This document shows positions 1 to 5,620 of a stretch of DNA of 7,346 nt, piece after piece. Source of the stretch: Thermococci archaeon (GTDB lineage Archaea > Methanobacteriota_B > Thermococci > Methanofastidiosales > B48-G16); NCBI GenBank assembly GCA_003660605.1, contig QMUN01000037.1:1-7346 (forward strand), given 5' to 3'. The notes under the pieces are model-generated. The model worked only from the letters and a program-made list of their open reading frames with translations. It made no database searches and was not told the origin of the DNA. The first letter of the stretch is position 1; each line of letters begins with the position of its first letter. The position numbers and the translations under genes are program-made.

Positions 1-495
1 CCTGGGTTCATTCTCGATGCTTACAGAGACTGGGGTTCTGACAGAGTAAAAAATGAAGTTGTTATACCTTATATCTCCATGCACGGCAGTACAAAAGAAA
101 TGATAGATTATTTTGTCGATGCTTTGATTGAGAGAGGTATCACAGTAAAACCATTTAATCTAACAAAAACTGATATTGGAGAGCTGGCAATGGCTTTAGT
201 GGATACAGCTACAGTTGTAGTGGGATCGCCTACGGTCTTAGTCGGTCCGCATCCAAATGTTGTTTACGCAGTTTATCTAGTAAATGTCTTAAGACCAAAG
301 GTAAAGTTTGCATCGATCATCGGATCGTACGGATGGGGCGGTAGGATGGTAGAGCAGATCACAGAAATGTTGACGAATGTGAAGATAGAGATACTTGATC
401 CTGTAATGGTAAAGGGATTACCAAAAAAAGAAGATTTTAAAGAGTTAGATAGGTTAGCAGATGAAATACTTAATAAACACAGAGGAATAAAATGA
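1..495 (+). CDS. fprA: Flavodiiron protein (A-type flavoprotein / F420H2 oxidase family), C-terminal part, 5' partial
   Basis: The frame is open from the first base of the window, so this is the last 164 residues of a protein that is normally about 400 long. What is visible is the linker ending ILDAYRDW and then a flavodoxin domain. The FMN phosphate loop reads [10 protein letters not shown] (near window residues 25-34), followed by VVVGSPT and the SYGWGG flavin-contact loop. The N-terminal beta-lactamase-like diiron domain lies upstream of the window. Family members reduce O2 to water or NO to N2O in the cytoplasm of anaerobes; methanogen versions take electrons from F420H2 and bacterial ones from rubredoxin. 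The stop TGA overlaps the ATG of the next gene (ATGA), and that gene encodes a flavin reductase-rubredoxin fusion, so I infer a rubredoxin-fed flavodiiron protein. No terminal rubredoxin domain is present in this chain. The family call is firm; the O2 versus NO preference and the donor are inferred. Confidence 0.93.
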   Translation, partial: PGFILDAYRDWGSDRVKNEVVIPYISMHGSTKEMIDYFVDALIERGITVKPFNLTKTDIGELAMALVDTATVVVGSPTVLVGPHPNVVYAVYLVNVLRPKVKFASIIGSYGWGGRMVEQITEMLTNVKIEILDPVMVKGLPKKEDFKELDRLADEILNKHRGIK

Positions 496-1178
496 ATCCT
501 AAAGCATTGCACAAAATTTCTTATGGGCTTTATGTTGTTTCTTCAAAGAAAGGAGATAGTATCAATGGACAGATTGCAAATACGGTGTTTCAGGTATGTG
601 CAGATCCTCCTGTTATAGCTGTATGTATAAACAAAAAGAATCTAACTCACGAATTTATTCAGGGAAGTAAGGTCTTTACGGTCTCAATTTTATCAAAAGA
701 GACGCCGATGAAATTTATAGGACTTTTTGGCTTCAAATCGGGAAGAGATGTAAATAAATTTGAAAAAATTAACTATAAAATAGGAGTTACAGGTTCACCT
801 ATCGTTACCGATAATGCTATAGGATACGTAGAAGCAGATATTATTAATAGCATAGATGTTGAAACACATACTATTTTCATTGTGGAAATATTAGATGCTC
901 AGATCATGAATGATAGTGAACCCTTGACATATGCCTATTATCATGAAATAAAAAAAGGTAAGGTGCCTAAGACAGCGCCTACGTATATTGAAGAAAATAA
1001 AAAAGAGGTGAAAAAAATGGATAAGTATAGATGTAAAGCTTGTGGGTATATATACGATCCCGAAAAAGGGGATCCAGACGGAGGAATAGATCCTGGAACA
1101 CCGTTTGAGGATATCCCAGATGACTGGGTATGCCCTGTATGCGGTGTAGGAAAAGACATGTTTGAAAAGGAGGTGTAA
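492..1178 (+). CDS. hrb: High-molecular-weight rubredoxin: flavin reductase domain fused to rubredoxin
   Basis: This 228-residue protein has two domains. Residues about 1-155 are a flavin reductase-like FMN-binding domain ([10 protein letters not shown] near residues 25-34, [10 protein letters not shown], then VFTVSILS). Residues 176-228 form a complete rubredoxin with CKACGY (C181, C184) and CPVCG (C214, C217) and the [11 protein letters not shown] and DDWVCP signatures. The linker at about 156-175 is charged and rich in Lys/Glu. This architecture matches Hrb of Moorella thermoacetica, which passes electrons from NADH to the flavodiiron protein FprA and is encoded beside it. The same arrangement here supports the same role, although the donor could be F420H2 or NADPH in an archaeon. 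The ATG start has GAGGA five bases upstream and overlaps the fprA stop, which favours translational coupling. A second good ribosome binding site precedes Met176, so a free rubredoxin may also be made. Confidence 0.93.
   Translation: MNPKALHKISYGLYVVSSKKGDSINGQIANTVFQVCADPPVIAVCINKKNLTHEFIQGSKVFTVSILSKETPMKFIGLFGFKSGRDVNKFEKINYKIGVTGSPIVTDNAIGYVEADIINSIDVETHTIFIVEILDAQIMNDSEPLTYAYYHEIKKGKVPKTAPTYIEENKKEVKKMDKYRCKACGYIYDPEKGDPDGGIDPGTPFEDIPDDWVCPVCGVGKDMFEKEV
1005..1019 (+). promoter_or_regulatory. Internal ribosome binding site and start codon for a free rubredoxin inside hrb
   Basis: GAGGTG at 1005-1010 lies six bases before an in-frame ATG at 1017 (Met176 of the fusion). The next gene, rubrerythrin, has GGAGGTG at 1169-1175 with the same six-base gap before its ATG, so the internal site is as good as a genuine one in the same operon. 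Starting at 1017 gives 53 residues beginning MDKYRC and ending at 1178, the normal length and start of a stand-alone rubredoxin. The site is seen directly; its use is inferred. The Lys/Glu-rich linker codons could produce GAGGTG by chance. Confidence 0.5.
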
Positions 1179-1181
1179 AAA

Positions 1182-1748
1182 ATGGAAACAGTAAAAAATC
1201 TGACGAAGGCCTTTATAGGCGAAAGTCAGGCCAGAAATAGATATACATTCTATGCAAAGATCGCAAAGAAAGAAGGATTTGAACAGATAGCAGAGATATT
1301 CCTGATAACTGCTGATAACGAGAGAGAGCATGCAAAATGGCTTTACAGAATGATAAATCAAATCTCCGAAGATAAAGAAATAAATGTAGAAGCCACAGCG
1401 CCTATAACATTGAAAGATACAAAAGAAAATTTAAAGGCAGCCATCGCAGGTGAAAATTATGAATATACGATAATGTATCCAGAGTTTGCAGATGCTGCTG
1501 AAAAAGAAGGTTTTAAAGAGATTGCAGCGAGATTGAGGGCGATTGCAAAGGCTGAAAAACATCACGAGGAGAGATATAAGAAACTTTTGGGAGAGGTAGA
1601 AAACAATACGGTGTTCAAAAAAGAGAAAAAAGTTTACTGGGTCTGCAGAAAATGTGGCTATGTACATTTTGGAGAAGAGCCGCCTGAAAAATGTCCTTCA
1701 TGCGACCATCCAAAAAATTATTTCGAATCGATGTGTGAGGTGTATTGA
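1182..1748 (+). CDS. rbr: Rubrerythrin
   Basis: This 188-residue protein has the classic rubrerythrin order: a ferritin-like four-helix diiron domain (about residues 1-140) then a rubredoxin-like iron site. The expected diiron ligands are all present: E14 in GES, E47 and H50 in EREH, E91 and E94 in GENYEY, E125 and H128 in EKHHEE. The C-terminal site has C155 and C158 (CRKCGY) and C171 and C174 (CPSCDHP). The family reduces hydrogen peroxide to water in the cytoplasm of anaerobes, taking electrons from rubredoxin. The start ATG at 1182 has GGAGGTG at 1169-1175 and is only three bases after the hrb stop, so the rubredoxin donor and the peroxidase are co-expressed. The length is typical. An extra cysteine, C185, sits near the C-terminus with no assigned role. 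Confidence 0.96.
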   Translation: METVKNLTKAFIGESQARNRYTFYAKIAKKEGFEQIAEIFLITADNEREHAKWLYRMINQISEDKEINVEATAPITLKDTKENLKAAIAGENYEYTIMYPEFADAAEKEGFKEIAARLRAIAKAEKHHEERYKKLLGEVENNTVFKKEKKVYWVCRKCGYVHFGEEPPEKCPSCDHPKNYFESMCEVY

Positions 1749-2134
1749 TGATAGAAAATCTCTCATATGATATTTTAGAAGCGATATTCGATGCAATGCC
1801 CATAGAGGTATCTTTTATAGACAGCGAAGATACTGTGAGATACTACAGCAAAGGTGACAAGAGAATATTCAAAAGGACCCCTTCTGTGATAGGCTTAAAA
1901 GTCCAGAACTGCCATCCTAAAAAGAGCCTGGATAAGGTAAACCAGGTCTTAAATAATCTCAGAGAAGGAAAAAAAGATTCGGAAGAGTTCTGGATTGATT
2001 TGAATGATAGGAAGATATACATAAGATACTTTGCAGTGAGAGACAAAAACGGAAAGTATCTGGGTACATTGGAAGCATCCCAGGACATTACAGATATTCA
2101 GAAGATAAAAGGAGAAAAGAGATTGCTGGATTGA
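1748..2134 (+). CDS. Stand-alone PAS domain protein (like the PAS part of DUF438 proteins)
   Basis: This 128-residue protein is essentially one PAS domain: FDAMPIEVSFID (14-25), a mid-segment VIGLKVQNCHPKKS (47-60), then IYIRYFAVRD and the closing GTLEASQDITDIQ. The KVQNCHP and YFAVRD wording is that of the C-terminal PAS domain of DUF438/hemerythrin-like proteins, but no DUF438 or hemerythrin region and no output domain is present. PAS domains bind haem, flavin or other ligands or mediate protein contacts; the adjacent C55 and H56 are possible cofactor contacts, which is only inference. I chose ATG 1748, not the TTG at 1745: GAGGTG at 1737-1742 is five bases from the ATG but only two from the TTG, and the ATG overlaps the rubrerythrin TGA. 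Its place between rubrerythrin and a DNA repair gene suggests redox, O2 or NO sensing, or a small accessory role. Confidence 0.85.
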   Translation: MIENLSYDILEAIFDAMPIEVSFIDSEDTVRYYSKGDKRIFKRTPSVIGLKVQNCHPKKSLDKVNQVLNNLREGKKDSEEFWIDLNDRKIYIRYFAVRDKNGKYLGTLEASQDITDIQKIKGEKRLLD

Positions 2135-2138
2135 GATA

Positions 2139-2756
2139 ATGGAAGAAATAAAGAGAATTTATTTCTCTATACAGGAAAAAATACGATCGAGATTAAATGA
2201 ATTTGACAGATTACGGGAAAAAGGAAATAATGGAGAGATCTTTGCTGAACTCATTTTTTGTATACTGACTCCACAGTCCAAAGCTCAAAGTTGCTGGAAA
2301 ACTGTGGAGACTCTTTTGAATAAAAATTTACTTTTGAAAGGAAACGAAGATCAAATTTCCAAAATGCTTAAAAGAGTGAGATTTAGAAATAGAAAAGCGG
2401 AATATATTGTGGAAGCGAGAAAACATTACCCCATAAGATCAAAAATAAAGAAGTTTGATGATATCTATAGCGCGAGGGAGTGGCTGGTCAAGAATGTAAG
2501 GGGCATGGGATATAAAGAAGCAAGCCATTTCCTGAGAAACATTGGATTTGGAGAAGAGCTTGCAATCCTCGATAGACACATATTAAAAAACCTGAAATCT
2601 CTTGGAGTGATAGAAGAAATTCCACGTTTCTTAACAAAAAAGAAATATTTTGAAATAGAGAAAAAAATGAAGAAGTTTTCAGAAAAAGTTGAGATACCTA
2701 TGAGTCATTTGGATCTCGTTTTATGGTACAAAGAGACAGGGAAAGTGTTTAAATAA
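2139..2756 (+). CDS. ogg: 8-oxoguanine DNA glycosylase / AP lyase, archaeal Ogg2 type
   Basis: This 205-residue protein has the length and shape of archaeal N-glycosylase/DNA lyases. An N-terminal helical region contains FCILTPQSKAQSCW (40-53). A helix-hairpin-helix runs VRGMGYKEASHFLRN (120-134), with K126 as the expected Schiff-base lysine, and the catalytic aspartate is D145 in LDRHIL. Enzymes of this family excise 8-oxo-7,8-dihydroguanine and cut the resulting abasic site, in base excision repair. There is no iron-sulfur cluster cysteine set, which argues against an endonuclease III or MutY-like member. The ATG lies four bases after the PAS stop; the upstream purines (GGATTGAGATA) make only a weak binding site, so translational coupling is likely. 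Its position behind rubrerythrin ties repair of oxidised guanine to removal of oxidants. It is the last gene of the run; a promoter follows at about 2802. Confidence 0.92.
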   Translation: MEEIKRIYFSIQEKIRSRLNEFDRLREKGNNGEIFAELIFCILTPQSKAQSCWKTVETLLNKNLLLKGNEDQISKMLKRVRFRNRKAEYIVEARKHYPIRSKIKKFDDIYSAREWLVKNVRGMGYKEASHFLRNIGFGEELAILDRHILKNLKSLGVIEEIPRFLTKKKYFEIEKKMKKFSEKVEIPMSHLDLVLWYKETGKVFK

Positions 2757-2801
2757 GATCCTTAACTCTGAACTTTAACAGAAATTACTTCTTTCACATA
2801 C

Positions 2802-2816
2802 CGAAACCTTTAAATA
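2802..2816 (+). promoter_or_regulatory. BRE/TATA promoter of the AbrB-methyltransferase pair
   Basis: CGAAAC at 2802-2807 resembles an archaeal TFB recognition element and is followed directly by the TATA box TTTAAATA at 2809-2816. Transcription would start about 25 bases on, near 2838-2842, leaving a short leader with GAGGAGAT (2863-2870) before the ATG at 2874. The 2757-2800 stretch before it shows only a weak T-rich tract (about 2786-2796), which could help end the upstream operon. Confidence 0.75.
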
Positions 2817-2817
2817 C

Positions 2818-2839
2818 TATTATTCATATATGAATGATA
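2818..2839 (+). promoter_or_regulatory. Palindromic candidate operator between the TATA box and the start site
   Basis: ATTCATATATGAAT at 2822-2835 is a perfect 14-base palindrome. The symmetry extends to 2818-2839 with only one mismatched pair (2821/2836). It lies immediately downstream of the TATA box and covers the expected transcription start, where a bound repressor would block polymerase. The adjacent gene encodes an AbrB-type DNA-binding protein, so autoregulation is a natural inference. AT-rich sequence makes short palindromes common, but the length and placement here are better than expected by chance. Confidence 0.5.
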
Positions 2840-2873
2840 AGTATGAAAAATATGATTTATATGAGGAGATCGT

Positions 2874-3122
2874 ATGATTGAAATAAAAAAAGGTAAATAC
2901 ATATTTGGAACAGTTAAAGTAGGAGAAAGAGGACAGATTGTCATTCCAAAAGAAGCAAGAGATAAGTTCAGCATAGAGCCAGGAGATAGCTTGCTTGTAC
3001 TCGGAGATGAGAATAAAGGAATCGCAATTGTAAAGGAAGATCTTATGAAAAACTTTGCACTGAAAATATTGGAGGGCATGAGTTATGTTAAAGAAAAAGT
3101 CAAAGGTGAAAAGAATGAATAG
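2874..3122 (+). CDS. AbrB/SpoVT-type DNA-binding regulator (swapped-hairpin fold)
   Basis: The protein has 82 residues. Residues about 11-55 form an AbrB-like domain with the family core VGERGQIVIPKEARDKF (16-32) and then IEPGDSLLVLG. The tail of about 35 residues (DLMKNFALKIL and onward) is helical and charged. Such proteins bind DNA as dimers and act as repressors or antitoxins, or as global regulators. No toxin gene (PIN or MazF type) is adjacent; the partner is a methyltransferase overlapping its 3' end, so a transcriptional regulator is more likely than an antitoxin. GAGGAGAT at 2863-2870 gives a good ribosome binding site for the ATG at 2874. The palindrome at 2818-2839 may be its own operator. 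Family assignment is firm; the regulated targets are unknown. Confidence 0.9.
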   Translation: MIEIKKGKYIFGTVKVGERGQIVIPKEARDKFSIEPGDSLLVLGDENKGIAIVKEDLMKNFALKILEGMSYVKEKVKGEKNE

Positions 3123-3654
3123 AAAACCAGAGCCGAAATGGGCCTTTAAAATGATGTCTCTAATTCATGATAATCCCCTGCGTAGAAATTTTACGGATCC
3201 CTATAAAACTCTAAAAGCAGCTGGGCTTAAGCCAGGGCAAAAGGTACTAGAAATAGGATGTGGTCCGGGATTCTTTACGATCCCTGCAGCAAAAATAGTA
3301 GGAGAAAAAGGAACTGTATATGCACTGGATATTCACCCATTGGCGATGGAAAGTGTCCAAGAAAAGATCAGAAAAGAAGGAATAAAAAATGTCAAGACTA
3401 TCTTAGCAGATGCATCTCAGACCCATTTGCCTGACCAGAGTATGGATCTTGCTTTTCTATTCGGAATTGTTCACAGTATCAACGAAATTTTAGAAGCTGT
3501 TATGGCTGAACTATACCGTGTTTTAAAGCCAGGGGGTATACTCTCCATAAAGACACATGCCTCGGAGAAAAAATTAGCTGAACTGATAGAAAGAAAAGGA
3601 TTTATCTATTCAGAGAATAGAGAGGGGATCTTCTTATTCAAAAAAAGAGTATGA
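3115..3654 (+). CDS. Class I SAM-dependent methyltransferase (UbiE/type-11-like)
   Basis: From ATG 3115 the protein has 179 residues. An N-terminal cap (WAFKMMSLIHDNPLRR, 9-24) precedes a Rossmann-like SAM domain: motif I VLEIGCGPGFFT (44-55), the acidic ribose-contact residue D72 in ALDIHP, D99 in LADAS, and the post-motif YRVLKPGGILSIK. The substrate cannot be read from sequence; relatives methylate small molecules, lipids, quinones or metalloids. I prefer 3115 because GGTGA at 3105-3109 is well spaced and the ATG overlaps the AbrB stop by eight bases. An in-frame ATG at 3085, after GGAGGG at 3071-3076, would add ten mostly basic residues and remains possible. The overlap with the AbrB gene suggests co-translation and probable control by that regulator. 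The C-terminus ends soon after the last strand, which makes this a short member of the family. Confidence 0.88.
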   Translation: MNRKPEPKWAFKMMSLIHDNPLRRNFTDPYKTLKAAGLKPGQKVLEIGCGPGFFTIPAAKIVGEKGTVYALDIHPLAMESVQEKIRKEGIKNVKTILADASQTHLPDQSMDLAFLFGIVHSINEILEAVMAELYRVLKPGGILSIKTHASEKKLAELIERKGFIYSENREGIFLFKKRV

Positions 3655-3678
3655 AAATCAAAGAGATTAGCACAAGAG

Positions 3679-3686
3679 TTTAAAAA
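3679..3686 (+). promoter_or_regulatory. TATA box for the HExxH-protein gene
   Basis: TTTAAAAA at 3679-3686 lies in the 88-base gap after the methyltransferase and would start transcription near 3708. TATATAA at about 3694-3700 is an alternative, starting near 3722. Either gives a leader that includes the binding site GGAGGA at 3729-3734. No clear BRE is seen, so confidence is moderate. Confidence 0.45.
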
Positions 3687-3742
3687 CAACAGAGATATAT
3701 AATCAGAGGAAAATAAAACTGGAACATCGGAGGAAGTGCAAG

Positions 3743-4489
3743 GTGAAATACAATAGCAGTTTACAAAAAATATTTGAAGTTCAAAATAGGATTAAGGATA
3801 TCCATCCTTTCCTGGAGAAAGTATTTCCAATCGCTATCATAGAAGACAATCATTTCTATATATTTGATATAGATTCATCTGGAAAGAAGTATATTTTTGT
3901 TAAGGAAGCTCCTGCACCAATGTTAGTTCCCAAAGGAGTCAGAGCCGCCTTTCCACTCGACTCTTACAAAGATAAAATTGCCTGTGTAGTTTCAGGTGAG
4001 ATCTTTGAATCTCTTGCAGGTTATGCCTTAATCTTTCATGAGTTTATACATTGTAACCAATGGGAAATTTGTGAGCTGAAACTCAAACAAAAGTTGGAAA
4101 TAGCGCAGGAGCCCATGTGGGAGTTAAATTACCCGTTTCCTTATGGTAACAGCAGATTTGCTGAAACTTACTCTCTATTCCTAAAATCTTTGGAAAAAAG
4201 TGAACCTGATAACATTTCAAAATATTGCAGTAGATTAAAAAAGATTTTGAGTAAAGATGACTTTGAATATATGATCTGGCAGGAATGGAAGGAAGGATTT
4301 GCGCGCTTCATTGAAAATCAAATTAGACGCAGACTCGGTATCAGAGAAAATCACCGTGGTAAAGACGAACCTTTTAATAGAGTAACATTCTATGAAGGCG
4401 GAGCAAGATTTATTACATTTTTGGGTAAACAAGAGCCGGGATTGTTAACAGATATAGAAACGCTATTTTATAAGATGTTAAAACAATAA
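3743..4489 (+). CDS. Uncharacterised protein with an HExxH motif, putative zinc metallopeptidase
   Basis: I do not recognise this 248-residue protein as a named family. It contains HEFIH at residues 99-103 (FHEFIHCNQWE), the zinc-binding/catalytic motif of many metallopeptidases, within a predicted helix. Farther on, WKEGFARFIENQI (182-194) places E184 in an EGFA context, which resembles the third zinc ligand of gluzincins, and a YEGGARFITFL segment follows (217-227). The 81-residue gap between motifs is plausible for a small gluzincin. There is no signal peptide or membrane segment, so it should be cytoplasmic. The start is GTG at 3743 with GGAGGA eight bases upstream. It stands alone, with its own TATA-like promoter and 139 bases before the next gene. 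A peptidase fold is inference from motifs; HExxH can occur by chance, though the EGFA companion strengthens it. Confidence 0.8.
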   Translation: MKYNSSLQKIFEVQNRIKDIHPFLEKVFPIAIIEDNHFYIFDIDSSGKKYIFVKEAPAPMLVPKGVRAAFPLDSYKDKIACVVSGEIFESLAGYALIFHEFIHCNQWEICELKLKQKLEIAQEPMWELNYPFPYGNSRFAETYSLFLKSLEKSEPDNISKYCSRLKKILSKDDFEYMIWQEWKEGFARFIENQIRRRLGIRENHRGKDEPFNRVTFYEGGARFITFLGKQEPGLLTDIETLFYKMLKQ

Positions 4490-4531
4490 ATTTCAGTTAA
4501 CAATGTTTACCCATGCTTTTGAAGATGAATA

Positions 4532-4580
4532 CTTAAAAAGATAGAGTTTATATTAGTTTGAAAAATGATTTGCTTATAAG
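4532..4580 (+). promoter_or_regulatory. Candidate TATA boxes upstream of the flavodoxin gene
   Basis: The 139-base gap at 4490-4628 holds two TATA-like elements. CTTAAAAAG at 4532-4540 would start transcription near 4560-4565, and CTTATAAG at 4573-4580 near 4602. Neither has a strong BRE. The leader then contains AAGGGA at about 4618-4623 as a weak binding site before ATG 4629. I cannot decide which box is used. Confidence 0.4.
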
Positions 4581-4628
4581 AATGAAGATACTGAGGAGAA
4601 ATATCCACTCCTTTTAGAAGGGAAAAAT

Positions 4629-5078
4629 ATGAAAGTATGTATAATCTATGATACAAAAAGAGGATCCGCAAGGCAGATAGCAAGATGGATGATGGAAGAG
4701 CTGGAAGATCTTGATAATGTTAAGGCAGAGATGAAAAAACCCTCAGAGATCAGTGATTTTGGGCATGATCTGTTTATTATAGGCTCTCCGATATACTGGG
4801 AAAAACCCATGAAAAGTGTTGTTGATTTTCTCTCCTCCAATCAAAATAACTTTAAGGATAAAAAAGTTGCAATATTTGTTGTATGCATAGCTGAAATCTT
4901 TGGAAAAGGCACAGAGAAGTATATTAAGAATCATTACCTGAAACCTTTAGAAGAAAAAGTATCAGGATCGCTAATCAAAAGTAAGAGCTTCAAAGGGTGG
5001 ATGAGAAAACCTGATTGTAAGCAGGAAAAAAATGTTAAAGAGTGGACAAGAGGGGTGATAAAAGAATGTTCATTCTGA
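4629..5078 (+). CDS. Flavodoxin-domain protein
   Basis: This 149-residue single-domain protein opens with the flavodoxin beta strand and FMN phosphate loop KVCIIYDTKRGSARQIA (2-18). The second flavin loop is GSPIYWEKP (52-60), and a third strand KKVAIFVVC (78-86) follows. This resembles the short flavodoxins of the HemG/Flavodoxin_5 kind rather than classical electron-carrier flavodoxins. It would be a cytoplasmic FMN protein that shuttles electrons or oxidoreduces a small substrate. The electron partner is unknown; no haem synthesis gene is in the window. Its last 13 bases overlap the next gene, a small membrane protein, so the two are probably co-translated and may work together. The C-terminus is basic (KSFKGWMRKP), with C128 and C147 near the end. 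The domain call is solid and the specific role open. Confidence 0.85.
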   Translation: MKVCIIYDTKRGSARQIARWMMEELEDLDNVKAEMKKPSEISDFGHDLFIIGSPIYWEKPMKSVVDFLSSNQNNFKDKKVAIFVVCIAEIFGKGTEKYIKNHYLKPLEEKVSGSLIKSKSFKGWMRKPDCKQEKNVKEWTRGVIKECSF

Positions 5079-5575
5079 TTGTGGTATTTGTTTTCCTAAC
5101 AATATTTGTTGAATCTATAAATTTAATCCTTCAATTGAAAGGCAGGAAATTAACAAAATTTTTTGGTAAAAATTCCTTTACCATCCATATGATCATCACA
5201 GGATCTTTCTGGATAATTACATTTTTTCTTTTCATCATTTTTCAGTTTGAAGAACATCCTCTATTCCACAGTAACAGCTTATTAAGATATATAGGATTGA
5301 TTCTGATGATCTCCGGTATCCCTATGGCCCTCTATGCATTTAAGCTGATGGGTTTAAAGAGATCGCTGTGCCTCAATTTTTTTGAAGATAATGTTCCAAT
5401 TATAAAAAATCCTCTGTATAATTATATCAAAAACCCTGAAGATTACGGCCTATGGATGACTCTCATTGGATTTGCACTTTACACAGGATCGGTTTATAAC
5501 TTGATCATCGCTGTTGAATTTATAGTTGTTATGATACCGCATATAATTCTGGAGAGTATACCTCTAAAGCAATGA
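5066..5575 (+). CDS. Small integral membrane protein, distantly like isoprenylcysteine/phospholipid methyltransferases
   Basis: From ATG 5066 the protein has 169 residues with hydrophobic segments at about 2-24, 40-60 and 72-92 and a long one at 129-157 that may be one or two passes. Between the third and fourth lie KNPEDYGLW (122-130) and then TLIGFALYTGS (132-142), which resemble the R-[HN]-P-x-x-x-G core of ICMT/NnrU-like membrane methyltransferases. The chain ends at ILESIPLKQ, where typical members continue through an E-E-x-x-L and F-G-x-x-Y tail, so it is short or divergent. The next bases in other frames do not restore such a tail. I chose ATG 5066 because GGGGTGA at 5052-5058 is well placed; an upstream GTG at 5042 would add eight charged residues. 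It overlaps the flavodoxin gene by 13 bases. Membrane location is clear; methyltransferase activity is uncertain. Confidence 0.8.
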   Translation: MFILIVVFVFLTIFVESINLILQLKGRKLTKFFGKNSFTIHMIITGSFWIITFFLFIIFQFEEHPLFHSNSLLRYIGLILMISGIPMALYAFKLMGLKRSLCLNFFEDNVPIIKNPLYNYIKNPEDYGLWMTLIGFALYTGSVYNLIIAVEFIVVMIPHIILESIPLKQ

Positions 5576-5583
5576 TGAGATCT

Positions 5584-5602
5584 CCAAAACCTTATTTAAT
5601 AT
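5584..5602 (+). promoter_or_regulatory. BRE/TATA promoter giving a leaderless folC transcript
   Basis: CCAAAAC at 5584-5590 resembles a BRE and is followed by the TATA element TTATTTAATAT (5592-5602). The folC ATG at 5621 is about 23-26 bases downstream of the box, where transcription should begin, and the bases just before it (TTCTATTTTC) hold no ribosome binding site. The order CC[AG]AAACCTT is shared with the promoter at 2801-2810, which supports both as real promoters. Confidence 0.7.
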
Positions 5603-5603
5603 A

Positions 5604-5620
5604 TTCTTCTTTCTATTTTC
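5604..5620 (+). terminator. Pyrimidine-rich tract, possible terminator of the membrane-protein gene
   Basis: TTCTTCTTTCTATTTTC directly follows the promoter box and lies 29 bases beyond the stop of the upstream membrane protein. U-rich tracts without hairpins terminate transcription in many euryarchaea, so this may end the flavodoxin-membrane protein transcript. It is interrupted by cytosines, so the call is weak. Confidence 0.25.

Noticed and set aside
891..1361. A 156-codon open frame on the - strand across the rubredoxin and rubrerythrin genes
   Set aside because: It is antisense to two strongly recognised genes, its translation is rich in Phe/Ser/Tyr/Cys as expected from the complement of Lys/Glu-rich coding sequence, and it shows no domain.
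1745..1747. TTG as the start of the PAS protein
   Set aside because: The ATG at 1748 has the better spacing from GAGGTG (1737-1742) and gives the usual stop/start overlap with rubrerythrin.
2772..2787. Short inverted repeat TCTG...CAGA after the glycosylase gene as a hairpin terminator
   Set aside because: Arms are only four bases with no following T-run; it is expected by chance.
2810..3079. An 89-codon open frame on the - strand over the AbrB gene
   Set aside because: It is a shadow of the AbrB coding frame; it has no recognisable motif, and it would run through the promoter and palindrome.
2874..3122. AbrB protein as the antitoxin of a toxin-antitoxin pair
   Set aside because: No PIN, MazF or other toxin-like gene is adjacent; the overlapping partner is a SAM methyltransferase.
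5042..5065. GTG at 5042 as the start of the membrane protein
   Set aside because: It would add eight charged residues before the first membrane segment, and the strong GGGGTGA at 5052-5058 fits ATG 5066.
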